Positions 1 through 8,323 of a stretch of 63,311 nucleotides of DNA are shown one piece after another. Within the stretch, counting starts at the first letter, position 1. Each line of letters opens with the position of its first letter. The stretch comes from Erythrobacter sp. HI0063 (GTDB taxonomy: Bacteria; Pseudomonadota; Alphaproteobacteria; Sphingomonadales; Sphingomonadaceae): contig NZ_LWFF01000319.1 in assembly GCF_001635685.1 (NCBI RefSeq), forward strand, positions 1-63,311. The letters run 5' to 3'. A program made the translations under genes and the position numbers. The notes beneath the pieces were generated by a model. It saw only the letters and a list, made by a program, of their open reading frames with translations. It ran no database searches and was not told where the DNA came from.

Positions 1-249
1 CGTCCGGGTGGGCGCGGGCGTCGGGGCGGCAGTCGGCCGCGGCGCGGGGCTGGCCGTCGGCGTGGGGCGCGGCGTGACCGGACCGCTTTCGCTGTCCACC
101 GGCCCTTGCGTGGTGGGGCTCGCGGTTGGCGTCGGATTGGGCGGAAGCTGAAAATCCTGCACCGATTGCGCCCGTAGCGCGCCGGACGGCGCCGCAGCGG
201 CAAGAACGAACAGGGGCAAGGCGACAGAGGCGAGAAGGCGGGTCATCAT
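1..249 (-). CDS. secreted Pro/Thr-rich protein, N-terminal part only
   Basis: The reading frame is open from an ATG at 249 (a second ATG lies at 246) to the window edge, giving 83 residues of an incomplete protein. It starts with a typical signal peptide (Met-Met-Thr-Arg, a leucine/alanine-rich core, then an Ala-rich region ending near Leu-Arg-Ala-Gln). After that comes a low-complexity stretch dominated by Pro, Thr, Ala and Ser (repeated Pro-Thr-Pro-Thr-Ala-Ser type words). Such linkers usually tether a C-terminal domain that is outside the window. It diverges from queF. No function can be assigned; an envelope protein is the safest reading. Confidence 0.6.
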   Translation of the reverse strand, partial: MMTRLLASVALPLFVLAAAAPSGALRAQSVQDFQLPPNPTPTASPTTQGPVDSESGPVTPRPTPTASPAPRPTAAPTPAPTRT

Positions 250-368
250 CGGATCGGTTCGGGATTGGGGTGCGAAAGAGCTCGCGAAGTTGCGCTAAAT
301 AGGGAGTGAAGCGGGCGCTTGCCAAGCTCTCGCTTGCACCGCGTCCACGATGCGGGCAGAGGCGCGGC

Positions 369-827
369 ATGGGCGACACACCTGATCCCAAGTTTCTCGG
401 CGCGAACACGCCGCTCCCAGCTTCTCCCGAAGAGGCCGAACTCGATTACGTTCCCAATCCGAGGGCGGGCGAGCTTTACATGGTGCGCTTCGCCGCGCCG
501 GAATTCACCTCGCTCTGCCCGGTCACCGGCCAGCCCGATTTCGCGCATCTCGTTATCGATTACGCGCCCGGCGAAACCATCGTCGAAAGCAAGAGCCTGA
601 AGCTCTTCCTCGGCAGTTTCCGCAACCATTGCGGCTTTCACGAGGATGTGACGGTCGGCATCGGCAAGCGCCTGTTCGACGAGATGCGCCCGCGCTGGCT
701 GCGGATCGGCGGTTACTGGTATCCGCGCGGCGGCATACCGATCGACGTGTTCTGGCAGAGCTCCGCTCCGCCGAAGGATTTGTGGCTGCCCGATCAGGGC
801 GTGGCCTCCTACAGGGGAAGAGGGTGA
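369..827 (+). CDS. queF: NADPH-dependent 7-cyano-7-deazaguanine reductase QueF
   Basis: QueF reduces preQ0 to preQ1 in queuosine tRNA-modification synthesis, in the cytoplasm. The 152-residue protein has the short (unimodular) form. Visible family features are the nucleophile Cys50 in [12 protein letters not shown], the acid Asp57, the QueF motif ESKSLK at 73-78 that binds NADPH, and His91-Glu92. The start is the ATG at 369, because the upstream in-frame codons encode an Arg-rich stretch with no family similarity. Its stop overlaps the start of the next gene (TGATG), so the two are probably cotranslated. No other queuosine gene is in the window. Confidence 0.93.
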   Translation: MGDTPDPKFLGANTPLPASPEEAELDYVPNPRAGELYMVRFAAPEFTSLCPVTGQPDFAHLVIDYAPGETIVESKSLKLFLGSFRNHCGFHEDVTVGIGKRLFDEMRPRWLRIGGYWYPRGGIPIDVFWQSSAPPKDLWLPDQGVASYRGRG

Positions 828-1630
828 TGAGCGATCTGAAGGCTAATCTGCCGAAATACGCGCTGTGGGCGGCGCTGGCGCTGCTCGTCTGGTTCGCCAT
901 CGCCGTGTTCGGCCCCAAGATCGGGCTGATCGGCTGGAAGACCGGCTTCGGCTTCATGACGGTCACGGCGGGTCCGTGGCTGATGGGGATCGTGGCGCTG
1001 GTGGCGCTGATCGCACTGTTCCTCGCCCTGCGCGGCAATCCGCGCGGGCCGGTCTGGAAGGCCGCGATCGCGCTGGCGATCCCGGTCGTGCTCTTCATGG
1101 GCCTGCTGTCCGTCCGCGCTGCGGGGGAAGCCGCGCCGCCGATCCATGACGTCGCGACCGATCTCAGGAATCCGCCCGCTTTTTCGGCGCAGACGATGCA
1201 GATGCGCGAGGAATGGGGCGCGAACCCCGTGGTCGATTACGGTACGCCGCTGGGTCAGCTCGATCTGTGGAAGGATCGCGTCGATGGCGATCTCGCCGTG
1301 CAGAACCACGCCGACGTCATCGCTGCCAATTATACCGATCTGCGTCCGATCCCGGTCGGCAACGCCACGCGCGAACAGGCGATGAATGCCGTGGTCGCCG
1401 CGATGGGCGAAATCGGCCTCGACGATATCCGCGCCGACAATGCGACCGGTATGGTCGAAGGCGTCGCCGAGACGTTCGCTTACGGTTTTCGCGACGACGT
1501 GGTTGCGCGCGTGACCGACACGCGCATCGATCTGCGCTCGGCGAGCCGAGTGGGCGTCAGCGATCTGGGCTACAACGCCGATCGGGTGCGCGAATTGTCG
1601 GACGCGATCCGCAGCAGGCTCGGAAGCTAA
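827..1630 (+). CDS. DUF1499 family membrane protein
   Basis: This 267-residue protein has three hydrophobic segments near residues 11-32, 43-66 and 74-92, then a soluble C-terminal part (about 125-265) with the DUF1499 pattern, including the ending with GVSDLGYNADRVRELSDAIR. DUF1499 proteins are conserved and uncharacterised; an envelope location is likely from the membrane segments. The start is the ATG at 827, which shares its A with the stop of queF. The translational coupling to queF is positional and does not by itself imply a role in tRNA modification. Confidence 0.8.
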   Translation: MSDLKANLPKYALWAALALLVWFAIAVFGPKIGLIGWKTGFGFMTVTAGPWLMGIVALVALIALFLALRGNPRGPVWKAAIALAIPVVLFMGLLSVRAAGEAAPPIHDVATDLRNPPAFSAQTMQMREEWGANPVVDYGTPLGQLDLWKDRVDGDLAVQNHADVIAANYTDLRPIPVGNATREQAMNAVVAAMGEIGLDDIRADNATGMVEGVAETFAYGFRDDVVARVTDTRIDLRSASRVGVSDLGYNADRVRELSDAIRSRLGS

Positions 1631-1640
1631 GGACCTGGAA

Positions 1641-2741
1641 TCAACGGCCTGAGAAGCGCGCGATCCAGCGGCGGTCCAGCCAGTCCTTGAGCCGCCGCAG
1701 CCAGCGCGCCTTCAGACCGAAGGCGCCGTAGCTGAGGATGCTCGTGCCCCGGCAGGTGTTGAACAGGTAGAAGTCTTTGCCGAACGGCGAATAGGTCGCC
1801 AGATCGCTGCGCCCTGCGATCAGGCGGCGCAGATTTGTCGCCAGCACCGGCCCTGCATAGACCGCGTGCACGCCGGAATGGCGCACGCGGACATCGGTGC
1901 GCCGCGCGACATCGCCCGCGGCGAGGATCTGGGGAAGGCCCTCCACCTGTTGGGTAGGGCCGACGCGGATAAAGCCGTCTTCGTCCACCGGAAGCCCGCT
2001 CTCGCGCGGCCAGGAGGGCGCGCCGCTGCCGACTGCGGCGAGGATCGCGTCGAAAGGTTCGATCGCCTTGTCCTCCACGGTGAGAGCGCCGTGGTCGTCG
2101 AATTGCGCTTCGCCGGTGAGGACGGTGATGTTCTGGCTTTCCAGCTCGCGCCCCACCACGCGGCGGGCTGCGGCGGGATGGCCGGGGATGAGGCCGTGTT
2201 CGCCTGCGATCAGCACGACCTCGGGCTGGCTCGTGGAATTGCGCGCCCCGAAAGCGAGTTCCACGCCGCCCGCGCCTCCGCCGATAACGGCGATGCGGCG
2301 CGGCTCGGCGGTGTCCTCGACTTCGTCCCAACGCTCCATGAAGCCGTCGATCGGCCTTATGTCGATCAGTCGCGGATCGCGTCCGACCAGATTTTCCGCC
2401 CGGCCCGCGCCGCCGATGGCGATGGAGCAGACATCGAAAGCGATGCGCTCGCCCGTTTCGAGGAGGACTTCGCGGCTGACGGGATCGAGCCCGACCGCGC
2501 GGCAGCGACGCCAGTCGATCCGCGCCTCGCGCACCAGCGGTGCCAGCGCGATGCGGGTCTCCTCGTCGCGATATTCGCCCGCCATCCAACCCGGCACCAT
2601 GCCCGAATACTGCATCGCGTCACGCGGCTCGACGAGGATCGTCCGTACGGGCGGCGAGCCATGCTTCAACCAGTCGTCGATTACGCCAAGATGCGCGTGG
2701 CCCGCCCCCAGAAGGACGATCGTCGGACCGCTGTCGCTCAC
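1641..2741 (-). CDS. FAD-dependent pyridine nucleotide-disulfide-type oxidoreductase
   Basis: This is a 366-residue two-dinucleotide-fold flavoprotein. The N-terminal FAD motif is LLGAGHAHLG and the NAD(P)H motif is IAVIGGGAGGVELA about 140 residues later. A late ILAAGDVA segment is the FAD-closing motif. The pattern matches the group that occurs alone or fused in front of selenide water dikinase (SelD), related to type II NADH dehydrogenases. No selD lies nearby, so the electron acceptor is unknown. I chose the GTG at 2741, directly before the FAD motif; an upstream start at 2840 would only add a low-complexity Arg-rich leader. It converges on the DUF1499 gene with a 10-bp gap. Confidence 0.75.
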   Translation of the reverse strand: MSDSGPTIVLLGAGHAHLGVIDDWLKHGSPPVRTILVEPRDAMQYSGMVPGWMAGEYRDEETRIALAPLVREARIDWRRCRAVGLDPVSREVLLETGERIAFDVCSIAIGGAGRAENLVGRDPRLIDIRPIDGFMERWDEVEDTAEPRRIAVIGGGAGGVELAFGARNSTSQPEVVLIAGEHGLIPGHPAAARRVVGRELESQNITVLTGEAQFDDHGALTVEDKAIEPFDAILAAVGSGAPSWPRESGLPVDEDGFIRVGPTQQVEGLPQILAAGDVARRTDVRVRHSGVHAVYAGPVLATNLRRLIAGRSDLATYSPFGKDFYLFNTCRGTSILSYGAFGLKARWLRRLKDWLDRRWIARFSGR

Positions 2742-2847
2742 CCGAGAACCGGTCCGCGACCAGCGGACCGCAAGCGCGACCGCGCGCCCGCAGCGACCAA
2801 AGGAAGTGAGAATATCGCGCTCGCAAAAGCGAGCGCCCAAACAAAAA

Positions 2848-2923
2848 TGGTGCCGGTTAGAGGATTCGAACCCCTGGCCTGATGATTACAAATCAACTGC
2901 TCTACCAACTGAGCTAAACCGGC
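2848..2923 (-). tRNA. tRNA-Thr (anticodon TGT)
   Basis: The reverse strand folds as a full cloverleaf with an encoded CCA end. The acceptor stem is GCCGGTT/AACCGGC, the D arm is GCTC-AGTTGGTA-GAGC, the anticodon loop is TTTGTAA with anticodon TGT, and the T loop is TTCGAAT. The anticodon stem holds one apparent U-U mismatch at pair 28-42. Its 5' end lies 36 bp from the stop of the RNase H-fold gene. Confidence 0.95.
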
Positions 2924-2959
2924 CCGATGCGTCATAAGCGCGAGGCGAACGCCCTTCGA

Positions 2960-3835
2960 TCATAGCGCGCCGAAAGTCCAGCCCTCGGTGCGGGCGATGG
3001 CGGGCGTAAGCTGCGCCGGAGCCCAGCGACGGGCTTCTCCTGCCACCTTGCGCAGCCATGCGGCGGTCAGCAGCGCGTCGGAAGAATGGTCGTCGATCGC
3101 GCCGTCGCCACCAACTGGCGGCGATCCCAATACGGCCAGCGCCTCGTTCAATTCGGCGAAGCTGCGCATCTTGGCTCGCGCGACGCTGCGCCCGGCTTCC
3201 AATGCGGCGAGGCTGGTGTAGATTTCGACCGCGACCGATCCCGTGTCGGGCAGCGGATCGATGGGCCAGACGGGCAGCCTACCGCGCAGGCGATGAAGCA
3301 TACGCATTCCGGTCAGGCTCGACTTGCCGACCTGGGCGGCGCCGACCAGGTTGAAATTGGAGTAGGGTTTGCAGCCCATGGCGGCCTGCGCCTGTTCGGT
3401 GACGCGGAAACGGCCACGGCCATGTTCGGCGCCGTCGCAGCGGAAATGCAGTCCCGTTGCAGCGCCGTTGCGAAAATAGGGTGCGAAGCGCGGATCGGCG
3501 ACGAAGCTTCCCGCTTCGAGGTTCGAATCCTCTGCGCACACCGCGTCGATCAGCGCCCAGAGAGCGGGCGCATCTTTTGGACTATCCTCCAGACCGGGAA
3601 AATAGGCACCGCAATCCGCGAAGGGCAGAGCAATGCCGAGGTCCATTCCGACCAGCGTATCGGGCGGCAGATCGTCGCGCAGCAGCGCAAACACGTCCTC
3701 GCGCCCCCAGCCGCGCCCGCGATCGATCAGGACGGGCGGGCCGCCCTCGCCATCGGCGAAGGCGAGCGCGATGCCCTTTTGGCGCGGCCCCTTCGCGCCC
3801 GACCAGTCGATGGCGAGGAAATGTTTAAACCGCAC
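2960..3835 (-). CDS. DUF429-like, RNase H-fold protein
   Basis: The 291-residue protein begins with FLAIDWSGAKG and later has LVGMDLGIALPF and DDHSSDALLTAAWL. The acidic residues on predicted first and later strands resemble the RNase H-like fold of DUF429 'predicted nuclease' proteins. The start is a GTG at 3835, and the first 11 bp overlap the 3' end of rarA, which suggests coexpression. A nuclease or resolvase-like role beside the replication-repair ATPase RarA is an inference from the fold and neighbour only. Confidence 0.6.
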   Translation of the reverse strand: MRFKHFLAIDWSGAKGPRQKGIALAFADGEGGPPVLIDRGRGWGREDVFALLRDDLPPDTLVGMDLGIALPFADCGAYFPGLEDSPKDAPALWALIDAVCAEDSNLEAGSFVADPRFAPYFRNGAATGLHFRCDGAEHGRGRFRVTEQAQAAMGCKPYSNFNLVGAAQVGKSSLTGMRMLHRLRGRLPVWPIDPLPDTGSVAVEIYTSLAALEAGRSVARAKMRSFAELNEALAVLGSPPVGGDGAIDDHSSDALLTAAWLRKVAGEARRWAPAQLTPAIARTEGWTFGAL

Positions 3836-5144
3836 CCCGTTCCCGCCGCAATTTATCCCAATAATCCAGCCGCTTCTTCACTTCGCGCTCGAACCCGCGA
3901 TCGACGGGCTGGTAATAGGTCTGCGCGTCCATCTCGTCCGGCCAGTAATCGTCGCCGGAAAATCCTTCCTCCGCATCGTGGTCGTAAGTGTAGCCCGAGC
4001 CGTAACCGATTTCCTTCATCAGCTTGGTCGGCGCGTTGAGGATGTTCTGCGGGGGCATCAGGCTGCCGGTTTCCTTCGCGTTGCGGAAACTCGCCTTCAT
4101 CGCCTTGTAGGCCGCGTTCGATTTGGGCGCGGTGGCGAGGTAGATGCAGGATTGGACCAGCGCCAATTCGCCTTCCGGAGAGCCGAGAAATTCGTAGGCA
4201 TCCTTTGCTGCCAGGCATTGGACCAGCGCATGCGGGTCGGCCATGCCGATATCCTCGACCGCCATGCGAACCAGCCTGCGCGCGAGAAAGCGCGGCTCCT
4301 CGCCCGCGGTCAGCATCCGCGCGAGGTAATAGAGCGATGCCTGTACATCCGACCCGCGCACTGCTTTGTGGAGCGCGGAAATCAGATTGTAATGCCCTTC
4401 GCGGTCCTTGTCGTAGACGGCCACGCGGCGTTGCAGGAAGGCGCCCAAAGCCGCGGGATCGAGAGCTGCGTCAAGCTTCGCATTGTAGAGCGTTTCCGCC
4501 TGATTGAGCAGGAAACGCCCGTCTCCATCGGCGCTGGCGACCAGCGCGTCGCGCGCCGGATCGGTAAGGGGGAGGGGGCCTTCCAGCTCCTCCGCGCGGG
4601 TCAGCAATTGGCCCAGCGCCTCGCGATCGAGCCGCTGGAGGATCAGGACTTGGGCACGGCTGAGCAGAGCGGCGTTGAGCGCGAAGCTGGGGTTCTCGGT
4701 CGTCGCGCCGACCAGCGTGACCGTTCCGCGCTCCACGAAGGGGAGGAAGCCGTCCTGCTGGGCGCGGTTGAAGCGGTGGATCTCGTCCACGAACAACAGG
4801 GTCCGCTGCCCCGCTTCGGCGGCCTTGTCGGCAGCGGCGAAGGCTTTCTTCAGATCCGCGACGCCGCTGAACACCGCGCTGACGCTTTCGAACCGCATTC
4901 CCACGCTGTCGGCGAGCAGGCGCGCGATCGTCGTCTTGCCCGTGCCGGGAGGCCCCCACAGGATCATGCTGGACAGGCGCCCCGCCGCCACCATCCGCCC
5001 GATCGCGCCTTCCGGCCCGGTCAGATGATCCTGCCCGATAACCTCGCCCAGATCGGCGGGCCGCAATCGGTCGGCGAGCGGGGCATCCTCGCGAACGGAT
5101 TCTGGGCGTGATGGGGGAAGCTCGTCGGCGAAGAGGTCGGCCAT
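3825..5144 (-). CDS. rarA: replication-associated recombination protein A (AAA+ ATPase)
   Basis: RarA (MgsA) is a clamp-loader-like AAA+ ATPase that acts at stalled replication forks with SSB. The 439-residue length is normal. Walker A is GPPGTGKT at 64-71, Walker B is LLFVDEIHRF at 116-125, sensor 1 is GATTENPSF near 147, and the C-terminal part contains the tetramerisation region with DIGMADPHAL. The start Met at 5144 precedes the MADLF motif, which resembles the SSB- or clamp-binding N terminus seen in this family. It is upstream of, and overlaps, the DUF429-like gene. Confidence 0.93.
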   Translation of the reverse strand: MADLFADELPPSRPESVREDAPLADRLRPADLGEVIGQDHLTGPEGAIGRMVAAGRLSSMILWGPPGTGKTTIARLLADSVGMRFESVSAVFSGVADLKKAFAAADKAAEAGQRTLLFVDEIHRFNRAQQDGFLPFVERGTVTLVGATTENPSFALNAALLSRAQVLILQRLDREALGQLLTRAEELEGPLPLTDPARDALVASADGDGRFLLNQAETLYNAKLDAALDPAALGAFLQRRVAVYDKDREGHYNLISALHKAVRGSDVQASLYYLARMLTAGEEPRFLARRLVRMAVEDIGMADPHALVQCLAAKDAYEFLGSPEGELALVQSCIYLATAPKSNAAYKAMKASFRNAKETGSLMPPQNILNAPTKLMKEIGYGSGYTYDHDAEEGFSGDDYWPDEMDAQTYYQPVDRGFEREVKKRLDYWDKLRRERGAV

Positions 5145-5232
5145 GGACCAGAACTTAGGTATTGGCGCGCCGATTTGCCATCATGCGCGGTTCGGGTAAG
5201 TTCACAACGGGGTCTGAACAGGGGAGGATATG

Positions 5233-5670
5233 ATGGATCGAAAGGTAGGGGCGCCGTGGCATTTGTGGGTGGTTGGCGTGGTAACTTTGCTGTGGAATGC
5301 GATCGGCGCGGCGGACTTCGTGTTTTCAAACCTGCGCAGCCCGTTCTGGTTCGAAGCGATGCAATATCCTCCCGAGGGAATCTCCTATCTCGATGCGTTT
5401 CCGTTCTGGGCGAGAATGGCCTGGGGCATGGGCACGATCGGCGCGTTTCTGGGCTCGCTCCTGCTGCTGCTTCGCAGCCGCCTGGCCGTGATCGCCTTCG
5501 CGCTGTCGCTGGTGGGCATCCTGCTCACCACGATTTACGAAGCGGGCGCGGTCATGCCGCCGGAACTCGAAGCGATGCAGCCCGCATGGTTTCCGATCCT
5601 GCTCTGGAGCGTGGCGGTCTTCCTTCTGATCTACAGCTGGTCGCTGCGGCGCAAAGGCGTGCTGCGGTAG
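5233..5670 (+). CDS. small multi-pass inner-membrane protein
   Basis: This roughly 145-residue protein has four predicted membrane helices, near residues 9-28, 57-77, 82-102 and 117-136. The connecting loop after helix 1 is aromatic. Two adjacent ATG codons occur at 5230 and 5233; the second sits at a better distance from the Shine-Dalgarno sequence GGAGG at 5223-5227. It converges on the glycosyltransferase gene with almost no gap. I recognise no family beyond a sphingomonad-type 'hypothetical membrane protein', and no function is proposed. Confidence 0.65.
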   Translation: MDRKVGAPWHLWVVGVVTLLWNAIGAADFVFSNLRSPFWFEAMQYPPEGISYLDAFPFWARMAWGMGTIGAFLGSLLLLLRSRLAVIAFALSLVGILLTTIYEAGAVMPPELEAMQPAWFPILLWSVAVFLLIYSWSLRRKGVLR

Positions 5671-5671
5671 A

Positions 5672-6832
5672 TCAGCGATCCGCGCCCCGTTTCGCCTCTC
5701 GGTGCAGCCGCAGATAGGTGTCGACCACGGCCTGATTGATCGCATCCCAGGAATAGGCGCGGCTGGCCCTCTCGCCTGCCGCACCGTGGGCATGGCGCAG
5801 TGCGTCGTCCCGGCAATAGGGGGCGATCGCATCGGCGAACCCTTCCGGCGATCCCGCATCGACCAACGCGCCCGTCTCGCCATCCGCGACCAGGCTGGCG
5901 CTTCCGGTCGCGCCGGCAGCGACCACGGGCAGGCCACTCGCCATTGCTTCGAGCGTGACGTTCCCAAAGGTTTCGGTGACCGAGGGGTTGAAGAAGATAT
6001 CGGCGCTGGCCAGCGCTCGACCGAGGTCCGGGCCGGTCTGAAAACCGGCGAAGATCGCCTCCGGCATCGCATTCTCGAACCAGGCGCGCGCAGGACCGTC
6101 GCCGATCACCAGCACCTTGTGCGGCACACCCCGTTCGCGCAGGAGGCTCATAGTATCGGCGAACATGCCGAGCCCTTTCTCCATGACGAGCCGTCCGAGA
6201 AACGCGATGGCGACGTCGCCATCTTCGAGCCCGAATTCGTGGCGCCATTGCGGATCGCGCTTCGCGGGATCGAATATCGACCGATCGACGCCGCGCGACC
6301 AGATCGTCACGTCGTCATGCATGTGCTGATCGTGCAGCGTGTCGACCATGCTTTGCGAAGGCGTCACCAGTGCGTCGCACTTGCGGTAGATGCCGCGTAG
6401 ATACGCTTCCACCACCGGTTCGAGAAAACCCAGGCGGTAATAGCGCGGATAGGTTTCGAAGCGGGTATGGACCGAAGCGAGCACGGGAATGTCGCGTCCG
6501 CGCGCCCATTTGACGGCGGCCCGCGCGCTGAAATCGGGCGAGGCGATGTGGACCATGTTCGGCGCGAACACGGCGAGATCGTCGCGCGTATCGGCATCGA
6601 GCCCGAGGGGCACGCGATATTCCGAGCGACCGGGAATGGGGACCGAAGGCAGGCTGACGAGATCGCCCTGCGGTTCGAAGGCGGGCGTGTCGATCGTGGG
6701 CGAATAGACGCGCAGGGCAGCGCCGCGGCGTATAAGATATTCCGCCAGTCGGTTCAGTGCCTTGTTCGCGCCATCCAGCGTCATATTGTAATTGCCGCTG
6801 AACAGGGCGATGCGGAGATCGGTCACATCCAT
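5672..6832 (-). CDS. GT4-family glycosyltransferase
   Basis: The protein is about 386 residues with a GT-B fold. N-terminal features are LRIALFSGNYNMTLDGANKAL and a donor-side ASVHTRFETYPRYY. The C-terminal half has AIAFLGRLVMEKGL and the nucleotide-sugar EX7E motif in PSVTETFGNVTLEAM. It resembles GDP-mannose-dependent alpha-mannosyltransferases and sulfoquinovosyltransferases, so a glycolipid product at the inner membrane is plausible but the substrate is not established. I start at the ATG at 6832; an ATG at 6901 would add 23 residues of low-complexity sequence. It diverges from serC. Confidence 0.82.
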   Translation of the reverse strand: MDVTDLRIALFSGNYNMTLDGANKALNRLAEYLIRRGAALRVYSPTIDTPAFEPQGDLVSLPSVPIPGRSEYRVPLGLDADTRDDLAVFAPNMVHIASPDFSARAAVKWARGRDIPVLASVHTRFETYPRYYRLGFLEPVVEAYLRGIYRKCDALVTPSQSMVDTLHDQHMHDDVTIWSRGVDRSIFDPAKRDPQWRHEFGLEDGDVAIAFLGRLVMEKGLGMFADTMSLLRERGVPHKVLVIGDGPARAWFENAMPEAIFAGFQTGPDLGRALASADIFFNPSVTETFGNVTLEAMASGLPVVAAGATGSASLVADGETGALVDAGSPEGFADAIAPYCRDDALRHAHGAAGERASRAYSWDAINQAVVDTYLRLHREAKRGADR

Positions 6833-7020
6833 TGCGGCGGGCCATAAGCCAGCGGGTCGCTTTTGGCGAGGGGCGAGAGCAAGCGATCCGGGGTGCTTCA
6901 TCCGGTTGTCGACCATCCGATTGTTAGACCGCCCTGTCGATAGCGCGTGATTCCACGTTGACTCGCCGCGCCGCAACTTTATTGCCGCCCCTGGGCCACG
7001 CGGTCCCAACGCCGCGCGTG

Positions 7021-7036
7021 CTCTCTGAAAGGAGAG
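7021..7036 (+). promoter_or_regulatory. SD-sequestering hairpin in the serC leader
   Basis: The sequence CTCTCT-GAAA-GGAGAG forms a six-pair stem capped by a GAAA tetraloop. Its 3' arm is exactly the Shine-Dalgarno sequence of serC, which starts at 7042. Upstream, 6944-7020 is GC-rich and contains further self-complementary words (GCGCGTG near 6944 and CGCCGCGCG near 7011). Position and design match the serC leader motif reported in Alphaproteobacteria, although I cannot score that alignment here. The layout implies translational control of serC. Confidence 0.6.
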
Positions 7037-7041
7037 AATAC

Positions 7042-8202
7042 ATGACTGACCAACCGACGCTTAAGCCTGAGCGTCCCTTCTTCTCGTCCGGGCCGACTGC
7101 CAAGCGCAAGGGCTGGTCCGCGTCCAATCTCAAAACCGAATCGCTCGGCCGCTCGCACCGCAGCAGCCTCGGCAAGGCGCGGCTGAAATACGCCATCGAC
7201 CTGTCGAAGGAGATGCTCGGCGTGCCGGAGGATTACCTCGTCGGCATCATGCCCGCGAGCGATACCGGCGCGCTCGAATGCGCGATGTGGACGATGCTGC
7301 GCCCCGATCGCCCGGCCACCGTGGCGGCGTGGGAAAGCTTCGGCAATGTCTGGATTCAGGATGCGGTCAAGCAGCTCAAGCTGCCCAAGCTGACCACGCT
7401 GGACGCCGATTACGGCCATATTCCGGACCTGGCGTCGATCCCGCAGGAAAACGATGTCGTCTTCACCTGGAACGGCACGACCTCGGGCGCGAAGATTCCG
7501 AACACCGACTGGCTGGCCGAAGGCCGCGAAGGCGTGACGATCAACGATGCGACCAGCGCCGTCTTCGCGCAGGAGATGGATTGGCCCAAGCTCGATGCCA
7601 CGACCTATAGCTGGCAGAAGGTTATGGGGTCCGAAGCGCAGCACGGGATGCTGATCCTCAGCCCCAAGGCGGTCGAGCGGATCGAGAGCTACGATCCCGA
7701 ATGGCCGTTGCCCAAGCTGTTCCGCCTGAAGAAGGGCGGCAAGATCAACACCGGCATCTTCGAGGGCGCGACGATCAACACCCCGTCCATGCTGGCGACC
7801 GAGGATTACATCGACGCGCTCGAATGGGCGCAGGCGATGGGCGGGCGCATGGCGATGTTCGAACGCGCCGACGCCAATGCCAAGATCGTTCTCGACTGGA
7901 TCGAAGCGACGCCGTGGCTGCGCAACATGGTCCCCGATCCCGCGCAGCGCACCAATACGGGCGTCTGCTTCGTGTTTCAGGGCGATTGGTACGAAAGCCT
8001 CTCCGCCGAAGATCAGGCGGGCGTACCGAAAAAGATCGCGTCCATGCTCGAAAAGCTCGAGGTCGGATACGATTTCAACGGCTATCGCGACGCCCCGCCG
8101 AGCTTGCGCATCTGGTGCGGCGGCACGGTCGAAGAGGAGGATCTGAAGCGCCTCCTCCCGTGGATCGAGTGGGCTTACGAGCAGGTGAAGGCGGGCGCCT
8201 AG
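7042..8202 (+). CDS. serC: phosphoserine aminotransferase SerC
   Basis: SerC converts 3-phosphohydroxypyruvate and glutamate to phosphoserine, the second step of serine synthesis, using PLP. The protein is 386 residues, the longer alphaproteobacterial form. The PLP lysine is Lys193 in YSWQKVMGSEAQ, and FTWNGTTSGAK near 141-151 is part of the cofactor site. The ATG at 7042 is preceded by GGAGAG at 7031-7036, which lies inside the leader hairpin. It is followed by serA 121 bp downstream, so the two pathway genes are adjacent and codirectional. Confidence 0.95.
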   Translation: MTDQPTLKPERPFFSSGPTAKRKGWSASNLKTESLGRSHRSSLGKARLKYAIDLSKEMLGVPEDYLVGIMPASDTGALECAMWTMLRPDRPATVAAWESFGNVWIQDAVKQLKLPKLTTLDADYGHIPDLASIPQENDVVFTWNGTTSGAKIPNTDWLAEGREGVTINDATSAVFAQEMDWPKLDATTYSWQKVMGSEAQHGMLILSPKAVERIESYDPEWPLPKLFRLKKGGKINTGIFEGATINTPSMLATEDYIDALEWAQAMGGRMAMFERADANAKIVLDWIEATPWLRNMVPDPAQRTNTGVCFVFQGDWYESLSAEDQAGVPKKIASMLEKLEVGYDFNGYRDAPPSLRIWCGGTVEEEDLKRLLPWIEWAYEQVKAGA

Positions 8203-8210
8203 CCCGACCG

Positions 8211-8312
8211 CCTCTCCCCGCAGCGGGAGAGGAAAACCTTCTTCATTTTCAATCTTTTGAAGGGGCCGGGGCGGAGTATCTTTCCATCCGGTCTTCCCCC
8301 CTTGGAAGGGGG
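8211..8312. repeat. two short palindromes between serC and serA
   Basis: CCTCTCCC at 8211-8218 pairs with GGGAGAGG at 8225-8232. CCCCCTT at 8297-8303 pairs with AAGGGGG at 8306-8312, just before the serA ribosome binding site. Between them CCTTC and GAAGG flank a T-rich stretch. None has a proper terminal U-tract on the plus strand, so they are more like intergenic palindromic elements or mRNA-processing hairpins than a terminator. They could set the ratio of serC to serA expression. Confidence 0.45.
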
Positions 8313-8323
8313 CGGAGTGTATC

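Noticed and set aside
3514-3536. A perfect tRNA T-arm-like sequence (GAGG-TTCGAAT-CCTC type) inside the DUF429-like gene, as if from a tRNA remnant or attachment site.
   Set aside because: No acceptor, D or anticodon arm is nearby, no integrase or direct repeat is present, and the codons read as normal family sequence. It is coincidence.
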